Positions 1 to 8,885 of a DNA stretch of 64,000 nt are shown here, in pieces. The stretch covers positions 62,001 through 126,000 of the forward strand of contig NZ_CADIKI010000005.1 in NCBI RefSeq assembly GCF_902859935.1, in the 5' to 3' direction. Origin of the DNA: Paraburkholderia fynbosensis (GTDB taxonomy: Bacteria > Pseudomonadota > Gammaproteobacteria > Burkholderiales > Burkholderiaceae). How positions within the stretch are numbered: the first letter of the stretch is position 1; each line of letters begins with the position of its first letter. The notes beneath the pieces are model-generated. The model had not been told where the DNA came from. It made no database searches and saw only the letters and a program-made list of their open reading frames with translations. The position numbers and the translations under genes were made by a program.

Positions 1-2
1 TC

Positions 3-119
3 CACATGTTGCTGCAATCGGTTGCTCCGTCGGACGGACAACGCATTCTGCTGTGGTCGGCCGGCTTTCAGGGACAGGCCACCTGCGCCATCTTCGAATA
101 CCGCGTGAGGCAGCCATGA
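3..119 (+). CDS. C-terminal end of a KASIII-like protein (cut by left edge)
   Basis: An open frame enters from the left edge and stops at a TGA inside an ATGA overlap with the next gene. The readable 38 residues contain ILLWSAGFQGQATCAIFEY, which has the same shape as the C-termini of the three complete KASIII-like proteins downstream (for example LLFSSGLAGCFGAMVIRH). It is therefore probably a fourth ketoacyl synthase III homologue in the same operon. The C-terminal segment alone cannot show whether it has the catalytic Cys. The overlap implies translational coupling and shows that the operon begins outside the window. Confidence 0.6.
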   Translation, partial: HMLLQSVAPSDGQRILLWSAGFQGQATCAIFEYRVRQP

Positions 120-1063
120 CTGCGCCCGCAACCACTTCCATGTTATCGCTGTCCGGCATCGCAACCAGCTTTCCGGCCCGGACAGTCGATGCGAACACCT
201 GGGCCCGTCGCTGCGGATTTCCCCAAGCGCGCGCGAGCGCGCTGCTGCGCAATGGCGTACAGCAGTTCCACGATGCTGCAGCGGGGTCACCCGTCACATT
301 CGCGTGCGAGGCGGTTTCCACCCTGCTCGACGATACCGGTACGACACCGGCAAGCATCGATGCGCTTATCTATACCCACACCATCCAGAGCAGCGTCCTC
401 GCACCGCCTGCCGGTACGGCGGCATTCATCCAGTCCCGTATGGGCCTGGACCGCGCACTCGCGTTCTCGCTGATGCAGCAGAACTGCGTCTCACCGGTAG
501 CCGCCATCCGCCTGCTGCGCGTGCTCACCGTCGCCGGTCGTCCCATCCAGCGGGCGATCGTTGTCTGCGCGGATGTGATGGGCTCGGGCTGCGATCATCT
601 GCGCGCCATCCAGGACCTCGCGCTGCATAGCGACGGGGCGTGCGCAATCCTGCTGGAGCGCGATACCGACCGCAACCGCATCATGGGGCTGCATCTTTAT
701 ACAGACAATCGCTACTTCCGCGGCACCGACGACGACCTGCAGCCTGTGCCAGATGATCGTTACTACTGGTCGGCATTCACGACAATGCGTGCGGCACTTC
801 GACAGGCAGGCATCACAGGCAATGAACTCGTCCATGTCCTGCCTCACCACGTCAACCTCCCCGGCTGGCAGCGCCTGATGGCCATGCTGTCCGTACCACA
901 GGAGCGCCTTTTCACGGCGAATTTCGGACGCCTCGGCCACGTGTTCGGTGCCGACCCGTTCATCAACTTCCACACCGCGCCGCGCGCGCAACCGGACTCG
1001 CACTCGCTGCTTTTCTCCAGCGGACTTGCCGGCTGCTTTGGCGCGATGGTGATCCGCCATTGA
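116..1063 (+). CDS. 3-oxoacyl-ACP synthase III (KASIII)-like protein
   Basis: A 315-residue member of the KASIII/chalcone-synthase-like thiolase fold. All three catalytic positions are visible: Cys124 in MQQNCVSP, a His pair at 244-245 in LPHHVNLPGW, and Asn269 in TANFGRLGHV. It should accept an acyl group on the Cys and either condense it with a malonyl-type unit or pass it to another nucleophile. The ATG at 116 is chosen because it overlaps the stop of the preceding gene; a longer upstream extension lies inside that gene. FabH of fatty-acid synthesis is unlikely, since the gene sits among other KASIII paralogues and biosynthetic enzymes rather than fab genes. The substrate is unknown. Confidence 0.85.
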   Translation: MTAPATTSMLSLSGIATSFPARTVDANTWARRCGFPQARASALLRNGVQQFHDAAAGSPVTFACEAVSTLLDDTGTTPASIDALIYTHTIQSSVLAPPAGTAAFIQSRMGLDRALAFSLMQQNCVSPVAAIRLLRVLTVAGRPIQRAIVVCADVMGSGCDHLRAIQDLALHSDGACAILLERDTDRNRIMGLHLYTDNRYFRGTDDDLQPVPDDRYYWSAFTTMRAALRQAGITGNELVHVLPHHVNLPGWQRLMAMLSVPQERLFTANFGRLGHVFGADPFINFHTAPRAQPDSHSLLFSSGLAGCFGAMVIRH

Positions 1064-1087
1064 CCCAGAACTTAATAGCAACCGGCC

Positions 1088-2704
1088 ATGCGAAACCTCC
1101 TTGATCTTGTGCAGTCAGCAGCGCGCCGTTCACCTGATGCGCAGGCGCTCGTATGCGGCGATGTCCGCGTCTCCTACCTCGAACTACTGAAAAGGAGCCA
1201 CGCATTCGGGCAGGCTCTATCCTCATTTGGCATCGCTCCGGGGGAGCGCGTTGCAATCTTTCTCGACAAGCGTATTGAGACCGCCGTCTCGATGCTCGGC
1301 GCCTGCGCTGCGGGTTGCGTGTTCGTCCCGGTCAATCCGCTCCTGAAACCGAACCAGGTGGCCCACGTGCTTCGCGACAGCGGCGCGCGATGTCTGGTGA
1401 CCTCCGCATTTCGCGCCCGGTCCCAGGCTGCGGAAGGCCTTGCACCAGTATCCGATCTGATCGTGGTAGATGAGCCTGACCCGGTCCTCTTCGGCACAGG
1501 AACGGTCATGATTCATCGCTGGCCGGACCGCGACACCGCTGCCCCCGGGAATGCCTCGATTCCGGCACCGTCCACGCCATGCATTGACACCGACCTTGCC
1601 GCCCTTCTCTACACCTCCGGCTCGACGGGCCTGCCCAAGGGCGTGATGCTCAGCCATCGGAACCTGCTTGAGGGCGCCTGGAGCGTCGCGGAGTATCTGC
1701 GTCATGAACCGTCCGACCGCATCCTCGCGCTCCTCCCGCTGAGCTTCGATGCTGGTCTGAGCCAGCTCACCTCGGCCTGGTCTGCTGGTGCAACAGCAGT
1801 CCTGCTGAACTACCTCACTGCGCAGGACGCCATCCTCGCGTGCGAGCGCGAACGCATCACCGCCATTACCGGAGTACCGCCACTGTGGATGCAACTCGCG
1901 GGCGCGACGTGGCCCGACGGGCCGCGCAATGCGGTGCGCTACTTCGCGAACACCGGCGGTCGCCTCCCATTGCCCGTGCTGCAGAAGCTCAGGACGCTCT
2001 TCCCCCGTGCCACGCCGTACCTGATGTACGGGCTGACCGAGGCATTCCGTTCCACCTATCTCGATCCCGCACAGGTCGACCGGCGGCCCGACTCGATCGG
2101 CAAGGCTGTGCCCAATGCGCGCATCCTGGTGGTCCATGAGGACGGTACGCCGTGCGCGCCCGACGAACCCGGCGAGCTGGTGCACGTGGGCGCGTGCGTC
2201 ACACTCGGCTACTGGAACGACGCCGCGCGCACCGCGCAACGCTACCGCCCGTCGCCCGAAGCAAAGCCGGGCGGTGCGCCGCGTGATACGGCAGTCTGGT
2301 CTGGCGACCTCGTGCGGCGCGACAGCGAAGGTTTTCTCTATTTCATCACCCGCAATGACGCCCAGATCAAGAGTTCCGGCTACCGGATCAGTCCGGAGGA
2401 AATCGAGGAAACGGTCCACGCAAGCGGCCTCGTCGTGGAAGCCGCCGCGCTCGGTATCCCGGATGATGCGCTTGGCGAAGCGGTTGCGCTGCTTGTCGTC
2501 CTGGCTGATGACTCAGCTGTCGATGACCTGCGCGACTGGTGCATGCAGCGCCTGCCACGTTATATGGTCCCGCGTGACATCGTGAGCTGTCCGGAGATTC
2601 CACGCAATCCCAACGGGAAGTTCGACAGGGCGGCGCTACGGAATAGGGTTGCCGCGTTTGGATTTGCCGCGCTCGCCCACGGTTCAGGGGAGAAAACATC
2701 GTGA
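1088..2704 (+). CDS. AMP-forming acyl ligase (ANL superfamily)
   Basis: A 538-residue adenylate-forming enzyme. The phosphate-binding motif LLYTSGSTGLPKGVMLSH is near residues 175-192, YGLTEA follows near 318, and the C-terminal hinge and catalytic Lys lie near NPNGKFDRA. It should activate a carboxylic or amino acid as an acyl-AMP and load it onto CoA or a carrier protein. Overall, and especially around AITGVPPLWMQLA, it resembles the acyl-CoA ligase family seen in exosortase A loci (TIGR03098 type, from memory). The following gene, which overlaps its stop as GTGA, resembles the decarboxylase that accompanies that ligase. No carrier protein gene is visible in the cluster. Confidence 0.85.
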   Translation: MRNLLDLVQSAARRSPDAQALVCGDVRVSYLELLKRSHAFGQALSSFGIAPGERVAIFLDKRIETAVSMLGACAAGCVFVPVNPLLKPNQVAHVLRDSGARCLVTSAFRARSQAAEGLAPVSDLIVVDEPDPVLFGTGTVMIHRWPDRDTAAPGNASIPAPSTPCIDTDLAALLYTSGSTGLPKGVMLSHRNLLEGAWSVAEYLRHEPSDRILALLPLSFDAGLSQLTSAWSAGATAVLLNYLTAQDAILACERERITAITGVPPLWMQLAGATWPDGPRNAVRYFANTGGRLPLPVLQKLRTLFPRATPYLMYGLTEAFRSTYLDPAQVDRRPDSIGKAVPNARILVVHEDGTPCAPDEPGELVHVGACVTLGYWNDAARTAQRYRPSPEAKPGGAPRDTAVWSGDLVRRDSEGFLYFITRNDAQIKSSGYRISPEEIEETVHASGLVVEAAALGIPDDALGEAVALLVVLADDSAVDDLRDWCMQRLPRYMVPRDIVSCPEIPRNPNGKFDRAALRNRVAAFGFAALAHGSGEKTS

Positions 2705-3909
2705 GCCTGACTCTCATCCGGCGACCTCCGGGGCTGCAGTTCGGTGGCGTGGACGTAAGACAGCTGGCCGATCGTGCCGGGCACACACCGTTTTTTGCCT
2801 ATGACCGATCTGCGATCGACGCCCGCATCCGGGAACTGCGCAGGCTGCTGCCTTCCGGCATGCACCTTCACTACTCGATCAAGGCGAATCCGATGCCCGC
2901 CGTGGTGCACTACCTCGCCGGGCGGGTCGACGGTTTCGATGTTGCCTCCGCACAGGAGATGGCCATCGCGCTCGATGCCGGTACCACCCCAGCCGCAATC
3001 GGCTTTGCCGGGCCAGGCAAATCTCACGACGACCTGCGACGCGCCGTCGCCAGCGGAGTGAACGTGCACGTTGAATCAGAAACCCAGTTGCGGCTCGTCA
3101 CCGCACTCGGATGGGAGCTCGGCGTGCAGCCCAGCGTGGCAATCCGCGTCAATCCCGACTTCCAGGTCGGACAGAGCGGCATGCGCATGGGTGGCGGTGC
3201 GGCGCCGTTCGGCGTCGATGTGGGCCAGGTCCCGGCGCTGCTGCGCGAACTCGAAGCGCGGGAAGTCGCACTCGCCGGCTTTCACATCTTCTGGGGCTCG
3301 CAGTGCCTGCATGCAGCGACGGTCATCGAGGCCCAGCGCCAGAGTGTTGAGCTCGTTCTCCGGCTGGCCAGCGGCTTGACCGGACCGCCGCGGTTCGTGA
3401 ACCTTGGCGGCGGCTTCGGCATCCCCTACTTCGCGGGCGAAACACCGCTCGATGTAAAGGCAGTCTGCGAGGCGATGCACGACTGGCTGCCACGGCTTGG
3501 CGAACGTCTGCCGGGAATCGTGCCTATCCTGGAACTCGGGCGCTACCTGGTCGGCGAGGCGGGAATCTACGTATGCCGCGTCATCGACCAGAAGGTCTCG
3601 CGCGGCAAAACGTTCGTGATCACGGATGGCGGCCTGCATCATCACCTCGCGGCCTCCGGCAACTTCGGTCAGGTCCTTCGCCGTAACTTTCCGGTCGTCA
3701 TCGGAAACCGCCCCGACGGTGTGACACGCGAACGCTGCCATGTGGTGGGCTGCCTGTGCACGCCGCTCGACCGTCTGGCGGACGACATTGAACTTCCCGA
3801 AGCTCATATCGGAGATTTCGTCGTGGTGAGACAGTCGGGTGCGTACGGCCGCTCAGCGAGCCCGCTGCATTTCCTGAGTCATCCCGAACCTGTCGAAATG
3901 CTCGTATGA
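2701..3909 (+). CDS. PLP-dependent decarboxylase (ornithine/DAP/arginine decarboxylase group IV, fold III)
   Basis: A 402-residue alanine-racemase-fold decarboxylase. Lys61 in HYSIKANPMP is the expected PLP Schiff-base lysine; VNLGGGFGIPY is the glycine-rich phosphate loop; the GCLCTPLDRL segment near the C-terminus supplies the active-site Cys and Asp of the partner subunit. Start is GTG, overlapping the ligase stop. The family decarboxylates basic amino acids or diaminopimelate, but this branch resembles the exosortase-associated type (TIGR03099, from memory), whose substrate is unsettled. Coupling to the ligase suggests that the two act on one amino-acid-derived building block. Confidence 0.85.
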   Translation: MSLTLIRRPPGLQFGGVDVRQLADRAGHTPFFAYDRSAIDARIRELRRLLPSGMHLHYSIKANPMPAVVHYLAGRVDGFDVASAQEMAIALDAGTTPAAIGFAGPGKSHDDLRRAVASGVNVHVESETQLRLVTALGWELGVQPSVAIRVNPDFQVGQSGMRMGGGAAPFGVDVGQVPALLRELEAREVALAGFHIFWGSQCLHAATVIEAQRQSVELVLRLASGLTGPPRFVNLGGGFGIPYFAGETPLDVKAVCEAMHDWLPRLGERLPGIVPILELGRYLVGEAGIYVCRVIDQKVSRGKTFVITDGGLHHHLAASGNFGQVLRRNFPVVIGNRPDGVTRERCHVVGCLCTPLDRLADDIELPEAHIGDFVVVRQSGAYGRSASPLHFLSHPEPVEMLV

Positions 3910-3933
3910 CACCACGAGATCTGGAGGAACATC

Positions 3934-5013
3934 ATGCCATCGAGTGAATCCGTTGTGGCAGACCTCACACCCGCGTCCTGGACACTCAGCGACGACCAGC
4001 AGGCGTTGCGTGCTGCCGCCAGGCAGTTTTCACGCGAGCGCCTTGAACCACTGCTGGCCGCCCGGCCAGACTCCGCCCTATGGAGCGAAACGGTCACGCT
4101 CGCGGCGACGCTCGATCTCGCGACCATGATCCTGCCGGAACAGGTCGGAGGCATGGGAATCCGCCGGCACGACCTGGCACTTGTCGTCGAACAGTTCGCG
4201 GCAGGGCCGCTGGAACGCGCAGCCGAACTGACTCTCAGCAGCCCCGCACTGATGACGCTGCGCGAATACGACTCACTCGACCGGCTGCCCGATCGCGATA
4301 TCCAGCATTACTTCGACGGCACCGCATCCATTGCGCTGGGTATCCCTGACGCGGATGCTTCGAGCGTCTGGATCCTGCGCCAGCATCCAGCCTCGCCGGC
4401 AATGATGGTCGGTATGAACGATGAACGTCCGCAGCTCATGCTGGCGACGCTGCCTGCCGGACAGGACGTTCAGGGTGCCGTTCCCGTTGCCGTGCTCGGC
4501 GCGCTATCGATCACCCGCACTCCCATTCGGGCGGGCGATGTCCCACTCCTGGTGATGCCCCAGGGCGCGAATCACGGCGGTGATCCGGTAAGACGGTGGC
4601 TCGTCGATACAGCAATCTACCTCACAGCGCTGCTTTCCGGTGCCGTGCAGCAGGGCATCAACTTCGCTCTCGCCTATAGCGTGACCCGACAGACATTCCG
4701 CAAGCCGATCGTCACCCATCAGCTTGTCGCTGCCCGACTCGCCGACATGCTCATGTCCGCGCACACCATCCACCTCTTTCTGCGGTCGGTGGCGGCGGAC
4801 GATACGCAGGCGCAGATCGCCGCCGTATCGCAGATGGCGCGCCACGTTGCCACCGAAGCGACGGACGTTGCGCGGGAGCTTGTACAGCTTTGTGGTGGCC
4901 ATGGCTACGTGGAAGGTCTTCCACCTGCTGCACGGTTCCAGACGGCGCACTGGTTTGCGATGCTGCTGATGAAGGTCGAGGCGGCGCTATGCACGTTCAC
5001 CACGTCGGCATAA
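3934..5013 (+). CDS. acyl-CoA dehydrogenase family protein
   Basis: A 359-residue FAD-dependent acyl-CoA dehydrogenase-like protein. The N-terminal helical domain starts near LSDDQQALRAAARQFSRE, the substrate-site loop is around LPEQVGGMGIRRHD, and the C-terminal helical domain has RQTFRKPIVTHQLVAARLADM and QLCGGHGYVEGLPPAARF. It should form an alpha,beta double bond in a CoA- or carrier-bound acyl chain; relatives oxidise carrier-bound prolyl groups. A good ribosome site (GGAGG) precedes the ATG, 24 bp after the decarboxylase gene. The usual catalytic Glu is not obvious by eye, so an altered activity is possible. Confidence 0.8.
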   Translation: MPSSESVVADLTPASWTLSDDQQALRAAARQFSRERLEPLLAARPDSALWSETVTLAATLDLATMILPEQVGGMGIRRHDLALVVEQFAAGPLERAAELTLSSPALMTLREYDSLDRLPDRDIQHYFDGTASIALGIPDADASSVWILRQHPASPAMMVGMNDERPQLMLATLPAGQDVQGAVPVAVLGALSITRTPIRAGDVPLLVMPQGANHGGDPVRRWLVDTAIYLTALLSGAVQQGINFALAYSVTRQTFRKPIVTHQLVAARLADMLMSAHTIHLFLRSVAADDTQAQIAAVSQMARHVATEATDVARELVQLCGGHGYVEGLPPAARFQTAHWFAMLLMKVEAALCTFTTSA

Positions 5014-5038
5014 GTGGTTCACCAGCAGGACATTCCCC

Positions 5039-5647
5039 GTGAGCAGCGAAGGGCGGACACAGGCATCCGCGCCCCAGACTGAAGGACCCGGCGAGACGGG
5101 TGGAGGATCCAGCTCGTGCTGGCTTCGTGAACCGGACAGCAACGATGTGAATGACATCGCTGCCTGGCTCTCCGAACCGGACATCAACCAGTGGTTCGAT
5201 TTTGGGCAAGGCCGTCAGACGCTTCCTGCGCTCGCCGTGCAGATCATGATGCAAAGCGCTCGGCACCGCCTGCGCGTATTCGGACCGGCAGGCCATGAAG
5301 CGGCAAGCGGCGTTGTGGCTGTCAGCGATCTGACGCATGGATTCGGCACCGGCTCGTTCTGGGTACTGCGCGACAGCCAGCGGCCCACCTGCCGGGACAT
5401 GACGTTTGTTGCCTCCATCAGGCTGCTCCACGAGGTGCTCGAAACCGACCGGCTGCACTGCATCACGGCGTGGGCCGTAGACTGCAACGTGCGCTCGCGA
5501 CGCCTGCTCGAACGGATCGGTTTTCAGCTGATCGGGCTGCAGCGGGATTGCCACGTCATACATGGATCGCGGTTTGGGCGCGTACTGTATGACCTGCTGC
5601 CCGCCGATCTCGCCAACGACTGCGGCTCGGCCGAGGGTGGCGCATGA
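5039..5647 (+). CDS. GNAT-family N-acyltransferase
   Basis: A 202-residue protein with a GNAT core after a hydrophilic Gly/Ser-rich N-terminal tail of about 30 residues. The acyl-CoA-binding region and the C-terminal block (AWAVDCNVRSRRLLERIGFQ, like the N-x-x-S/R-x-R-x-x-E-x-x-G-F pattern of RimJ/RimL-type enzymes) are recognisable. It would acylate an amine, plausibly one produced by the decarboxylase two genes upstream. Start is GTG; the stop overlaps the next gene as ATGA, so it is translationally coupled. Confidence 0.7.
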   Translation: MSSEGRTQASAPQTEGPGETGGGSSSCWLREPDSNDVNDIAAWLSEPDINQWFDFGQGRQTLPALAVQIMMQSARHRLRVFGPAGHEAASGVVAVSDLTHGFGTGSFWVLRDSQRPTCRDMTFVASIRLLHEVLETDRLHCITAWAVDCNVRSRRLLERIGFQLIGLQRDCHVIHGSRFGRVLYDLLPADLANDCGSAEGGA

Positions 5648-6705
5648 ACCCGCCCGTCATCACCGCAGTGACGGCCTGGGTGCCGGACGCCATACCGCTG
5701 TCCCGATGGACGGCAATGGAGTCGGCATTGCGCGCGACAGGACATCCCGGCTGGGATGCGTGGATGAGATCCTGGCATGCCGACTACGGGCACTGGCTGG
5801 AGGCTTGGCCCGGTGAGGAAACCGGTGGCTCGCGCCCTGTGCATTCCGGTCTGGCAACACCCGACATGACCTGCATGGTGCCGGTCGAAACCGGTACGGA
5901 TCTTTCCGGACTCGCCGCAAAAGTGGCAAACGCGATCTGCGCCGCCCGGCCGCCGGACGCGCGCCCAATCGATGTCATCGTGTTCTGTCATAGCAGCCTC
6001 GATGAACATATTTCGACCACAGTTGCCGGACGGCTGTGTGCAGGGATCGGCGCACCGTGTTTTCCTTTTTCGGTCTCGCAACAGCACGGCGTGTCGCCAT
6101 TCACAGCATTGCGGCTGGCGTCCGACCTGTTCGTCGCTGAACCGGAGGTTCACACGATACTGATTGTCGCGGCGGAGAAGTGGAGCCCACCGCTTTCCAG
6201 AATATGCGGACCTGGCATTGTGCACGGTGACGCCGCCGGTGCGTTGCTCGTTGAAAGAACCGACTACGGAACAGGTGGGCTGCACCTGCTCGATGTGGCA
6301 GCCCGGCACGTTCCTGTTGACATCTGTCGTCGTGCCGCACCAGTCTCCGACGCCCGGACATTCACTTTGCTATCGGTGATCGAGTTTCTGCTCGCGCGAC
6401 ACGCTCTTCGTCACTGTGAAATTGACGAGGTTGTCGGGCACCCGGGTATCCCGTCGCTCAAGCGCGCAGTATGCAATCTGCTCGGTCGGCAGGACGCCGG
6501 AGCGCAGCATCGACATTGCATCCATCTCGGCGCGGCCGAATCCATCGTACGCCTCGCACAGGCTCTCCGCCGCACCGCATGCAGCCGGACACACCGCATG
6601 CTGCTATGGGGCTACGGGATCGGCGGCTTTGCGGGCGCTGCGCTGCTGGAAGCTCGCGGCGCACCCTACCTCTGTCAGTGGGACGATAGCCGGTCTGTCT
6701 CATGA
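5644..6705 (+). CDS. KASIII-like protein lacking the catalytic Cys
   Basis: A 353-residue thiolase-fold protein of the KASIII type. In place of the Cys loop seen in its paralogues (QQNCVSP, QQHCASA) it reads SQQHGVSP, with Gly149 at the Cys position. The Asn region is also changed (CIHLGAAESIVRL), while the C-terminal glycine loop (GYGIGGFAGAALLE) is kept. It therefore cannot form the acyl-Cys intermediate in the usual way. It could be a structural partner of an active KASIII, as in PqsB/PqsC-type heterodimers, or a different acyltransferase. ATGA overlaps at both ends tie it to its neighbours. Confidence 0.75.
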   Translation: MNPPVITAVTAWVPDAIPLSRWTAMESALRATGHPGWDAWMRSWHADYGHWLEAWPGEETGGSRPVHSGLATPDMTCMVPVETGTDLSGLAAKVANAICAARPPDARPIDVIVFCHSSLDEHISTTVAGRLCAGIGAPCFPFSVSQQHGVSPFTALRLASDLFVAEPEVHTILIVAAEKWSPPLSRICGPGIVHGDAAGALLVERTDYGTGGLHLLDVAARHVPVDICRRAAPVSDARTFTLLSVIEFLLARHALRHCEIDEVVGHPGIPSLKRAVCNLLGRQDAGAQHRHCIHLGAAESIVRLAQALRRTACSRTHRMLLWGYGIGGFAGAALLEARGAPYLCQWDDSRSVS

Positions 6706-7628
6706 CCCCCGATCTCGGCATACCGCACGTCGCCTTCCATCTTCCCCAACGCATCGACGACGTCCGGTGCTGGGCAAAGCGCACCGGGCAGAACTCCAGC
6801 ACCGTACTGAACCTGGAGCGGGCCGGGATGCGTTACTACCGCAATGCGGATGGGCAGACCGCAATCGGACTCGCGGCCAGTGCGATCCAGCGTCTCCTGC
6901 TCGCCTCCGCCGTCGCACCTGGTGAAGTCGACTGCATCGTCTACGTGCATACGCTCCAGGGCAGCATTGCGCCACCGCCGCAGTCGCTACCCGGCCTGCT
7001 ATGTGACCGGTTCGGTTTCATCGACGCTGAGGCGTTTTCGTTCGCGCAGCAGCATTGCGCATCCGCCCTTGGCGCACTACGTGTGATTCGTGCGATGTTC
7101 ATCGCCCGGCCCCACATGAAACGGGTCCTGCTTGTCGGCGCCGACATCATGCCACTCGAATCAGAAAGGTTAATGCAAACCGAGGGGATTCTGGGTGATG
7201 GTGCATTCGCCGCATTCATCGAGCGCGGCGCCGCCGTCAACCGCCTGCTCGCCATCGCGACATATGCCAGCGGCCAGGGCTGGCGAGCGGTACTGACAAA
7301 TGAGGAACCGCGCCTGGCAGCGCAGCACTTCTTCGCGGCGCGCAGCCTGATCAGGCGGACAGTCCAGCAGGCACATTTCACGCTGGACGACATCCAGCGT
7401 ATCCTGCCCCATCATCTGGATCTGCCTGCATGGTACCGCCTGCTCGATGCGCTTAAGATCCCGCAGGAGCGGCTGTTCACGGAGAATTTTGCCCGCATCG
7501 GCCACGTCACCGTCAGCGATGCGTTCATCAATCTCGCCCAGTGTCATGGACTGGTACGGGGCAGGCCGTTCCTGCTCTTTGCACGGGGCGTCGGCGGGTT
7601 TTCAGCAGTAGCGTTGCTGCTCCGTTAG
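6702..7628 (+). CDS. 3-oxoacyl-ACP synthase III (KASIII)-like protein
   Basis: A 308-residue KASIII homologue with an intact triad: Cys119 in FAQQHCASALG, His237-His238 in LPHHLDLPAW, and Asn262 in TENFARIGHV. It closely resembles the gene at 116 in length and in the His-to-Asn stretch, so the two are paralogues. It begins within the stop of the Cys-less homologue (ATGA), which would favour stoichiometric synthesis of the pair. It is the last gene before a 305-bp gap and the luxR gene. Confidence 0.85.
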   Translation: MTPDLGIPHVAFHLPQRIDDVRCWAKRTGQNSSTVLNLERAGMRYYRNADGQTAIGLAASAIQRLLLASAVAPGEVDCIVYVHTLQGSIAPPPQSLPGLLCDRFGFIDAEAFSFAQQHCASALGALRVIRAMFIARPHMKRVLLVGADIMPLESERLMQTEGILGDGAFAAFIERGAAVNRLLAIATYASGQGWRAVLTNEEPRLAAQHFFAARSLIRRTVQQAHFTLDDIQRILPHHLDLPAWYRLLDALKIPQERLFTENFARIGHVTVSDAFINLAQCHGLVRGRPFLLFARGVGGFSAVALLLR

Positions 7629-7933
7629 CCCATCGACACAATCAACCTTCCTCACACCTGCCCCTGCACGGTGCGCATGATTTCAATCCCTTACATGCGT
7701 CGTTGAACCGCCATCCACAGACTACAATGAACGCTAAACTGACTCGGGCGGGGTGCACAGTATGCCCGCGGTTGCCATCGCCGATGCCTGCGGCAATCGC
7801 ATGTGCCATCTGACTCGCCGCCTCTCTCCCAAAAGCCCGTGCCGCATGGACCGCGCTGTCATCGCGCGCGTGCCTCGTTCTCATTTGGCACCCGCCGTTC
7901 CAGTCCCTGTCGGGCAACGCCAGGGTAGCGAAC
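7629..7933. promoter_or_regulatory. 305-bp gap between the biosynthetic operon and luxR
   Basis: No convincing reading frame, terminator hairpin or canonical 20-bp lux box is visible by eye. It presumably holds the luxR promoter and any operon end. Confidence 0.3.
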
Positions 7934-8722
7934 ATGAAACATGTCTCTCGACGCCGTTCGAACGAGGGCCAGCATAGGCCGTCACCCATTTCTGATCGTC
8001 GGCAGGCTGGCGCACCAGCACCGGTCATGCGTCTTGCATGCGCCGCCGATATTCCTTCCCTCGTCGACTCTTTCGGCCATGCGGCTGGCAAGCTCGGCTT
8101 CCCGCATTACGTGATCAGCCGCGTTACGCGGAGCCGTTCGACCACCGCCCGGCGAACGGCGCTCGAGATGATCGGCTCACATTATCCGCAGGAGTGGGTG
8201 CGGCAATACCAGCGTCGGGATTACGCCTCCACCGACCCCGTTCATCGCACTGCATTCCTCCAGTCGGCTCCCTACCGATGGCACGACATCATCGGCTTGA
8301 GCAAAGCCGAGCGGCGTCTGCTCGACGAAGCAAGAGAGGCCGGCCTGCCCGCGGGACTTAGTATCCCGGTTCACCAGTCCGATGGCAGCATCCTCCTGTT
8401 CAACCTGTCGGGCCCTCTGCATTCCGTCAACAACACAATCAACTCCCGGCTGGCATACCTGATCAGCGCGCAGTTTCACTTCGAAATGCATCGCCTCGCG
8501 CTGATGCCTCCGAAAAGGGCGGCACACCTGCTTACGGCGCGTCAACTCGAATGTCTGACCTGGGTCGCCCGCGGAAAAACCTCCGCCGAGATTGGCGAGA
8601 TCCTCGGGCGCTCCCGCTATACCGTTGACTACCACATCGAAGAAGCGATGGAGGCTCTCAACATCCGAAGCAGAACGGCCGCAGCAGTCCACGCGACCGT
8701 ACAGGGCATCATAAAGCCCTGA
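7934..8722 (+). CDS. LuxR-family quorum-sensing transcriptional regulator
   Basis: A 262-residue regulator with an N-terminal autoinducer-binding domain (roughly residues 40-180; the stretch YPQEWVRQYQRRDYASTDPV carries the conserved Trp/Tyr/Asp contacts) and a C-terminal LuxR helix-turn-helix (LTARQLECLTWVARGKTSAE through VDYHIEEAMEALNIRSRTAA). It should bind the acyl-homoserine lactone made by the adjacent synthase and control transcription, probably of the upstream operon. The first ATG has a weak ribosome site; an ATG at 8027 would give a 231-residue protein nearer the usual LuxR length. Both starts keep the full ligand domain. Confidence 0.9.
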   Translation: MKHVSRRRSNEGQHRPSPISDRRQAGAPAPVMRLACAADIPSLVDSFGHAAGKLGFPHYVISRVTRSRSTTARRTALEMIGSHYPQEWVRQYQRRDYASTDPVHRTAFLQSAPYRWHDIIGLSKAERRLLDEAREAGLPAGLSIPVHQSDGSILLFNLSGPLHSVNNTINSRLAYLISAQFHFEMHRLALMPPKRAAHLLTARQLECLTWVARGKTSAEIGEILGRSRYTVDYHIEEAMEALNIRSRTAAAVHATVQGIIKP

Positions 8723-8783
8723 ATCCTTTTTCTGAAGTTCCACCCCACGTCCTGCCCGTCACCGTACAAGCGACGTGGGCCAG

Positions 8784-8801
8784 TGCACGCTCGTGCGTGC
8801 A
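8784..8801. promoter_or_regulatory. 18-bp inverted repeat, candidate LuxR-type operator
   Basis: TGCACG-N6-CGTGCA is a perfect 6-bp inverted repeat with a 6-bp spacer, 85 bp upstream of the luxI start. The size and dyad fit a lux-box-like site, but the half-sites do not match the common CTG...CAG pattern. Assignment is inference from position. Confidence 0.35.
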
Positions 8802-8885
8802 AAGTGACACCCTCCGAAAGCTCCGAGTTTCTGGGCCATAGACACGCTGATAGCGTCGCGTCAACGGCTGACATCGGAGGAGCCC

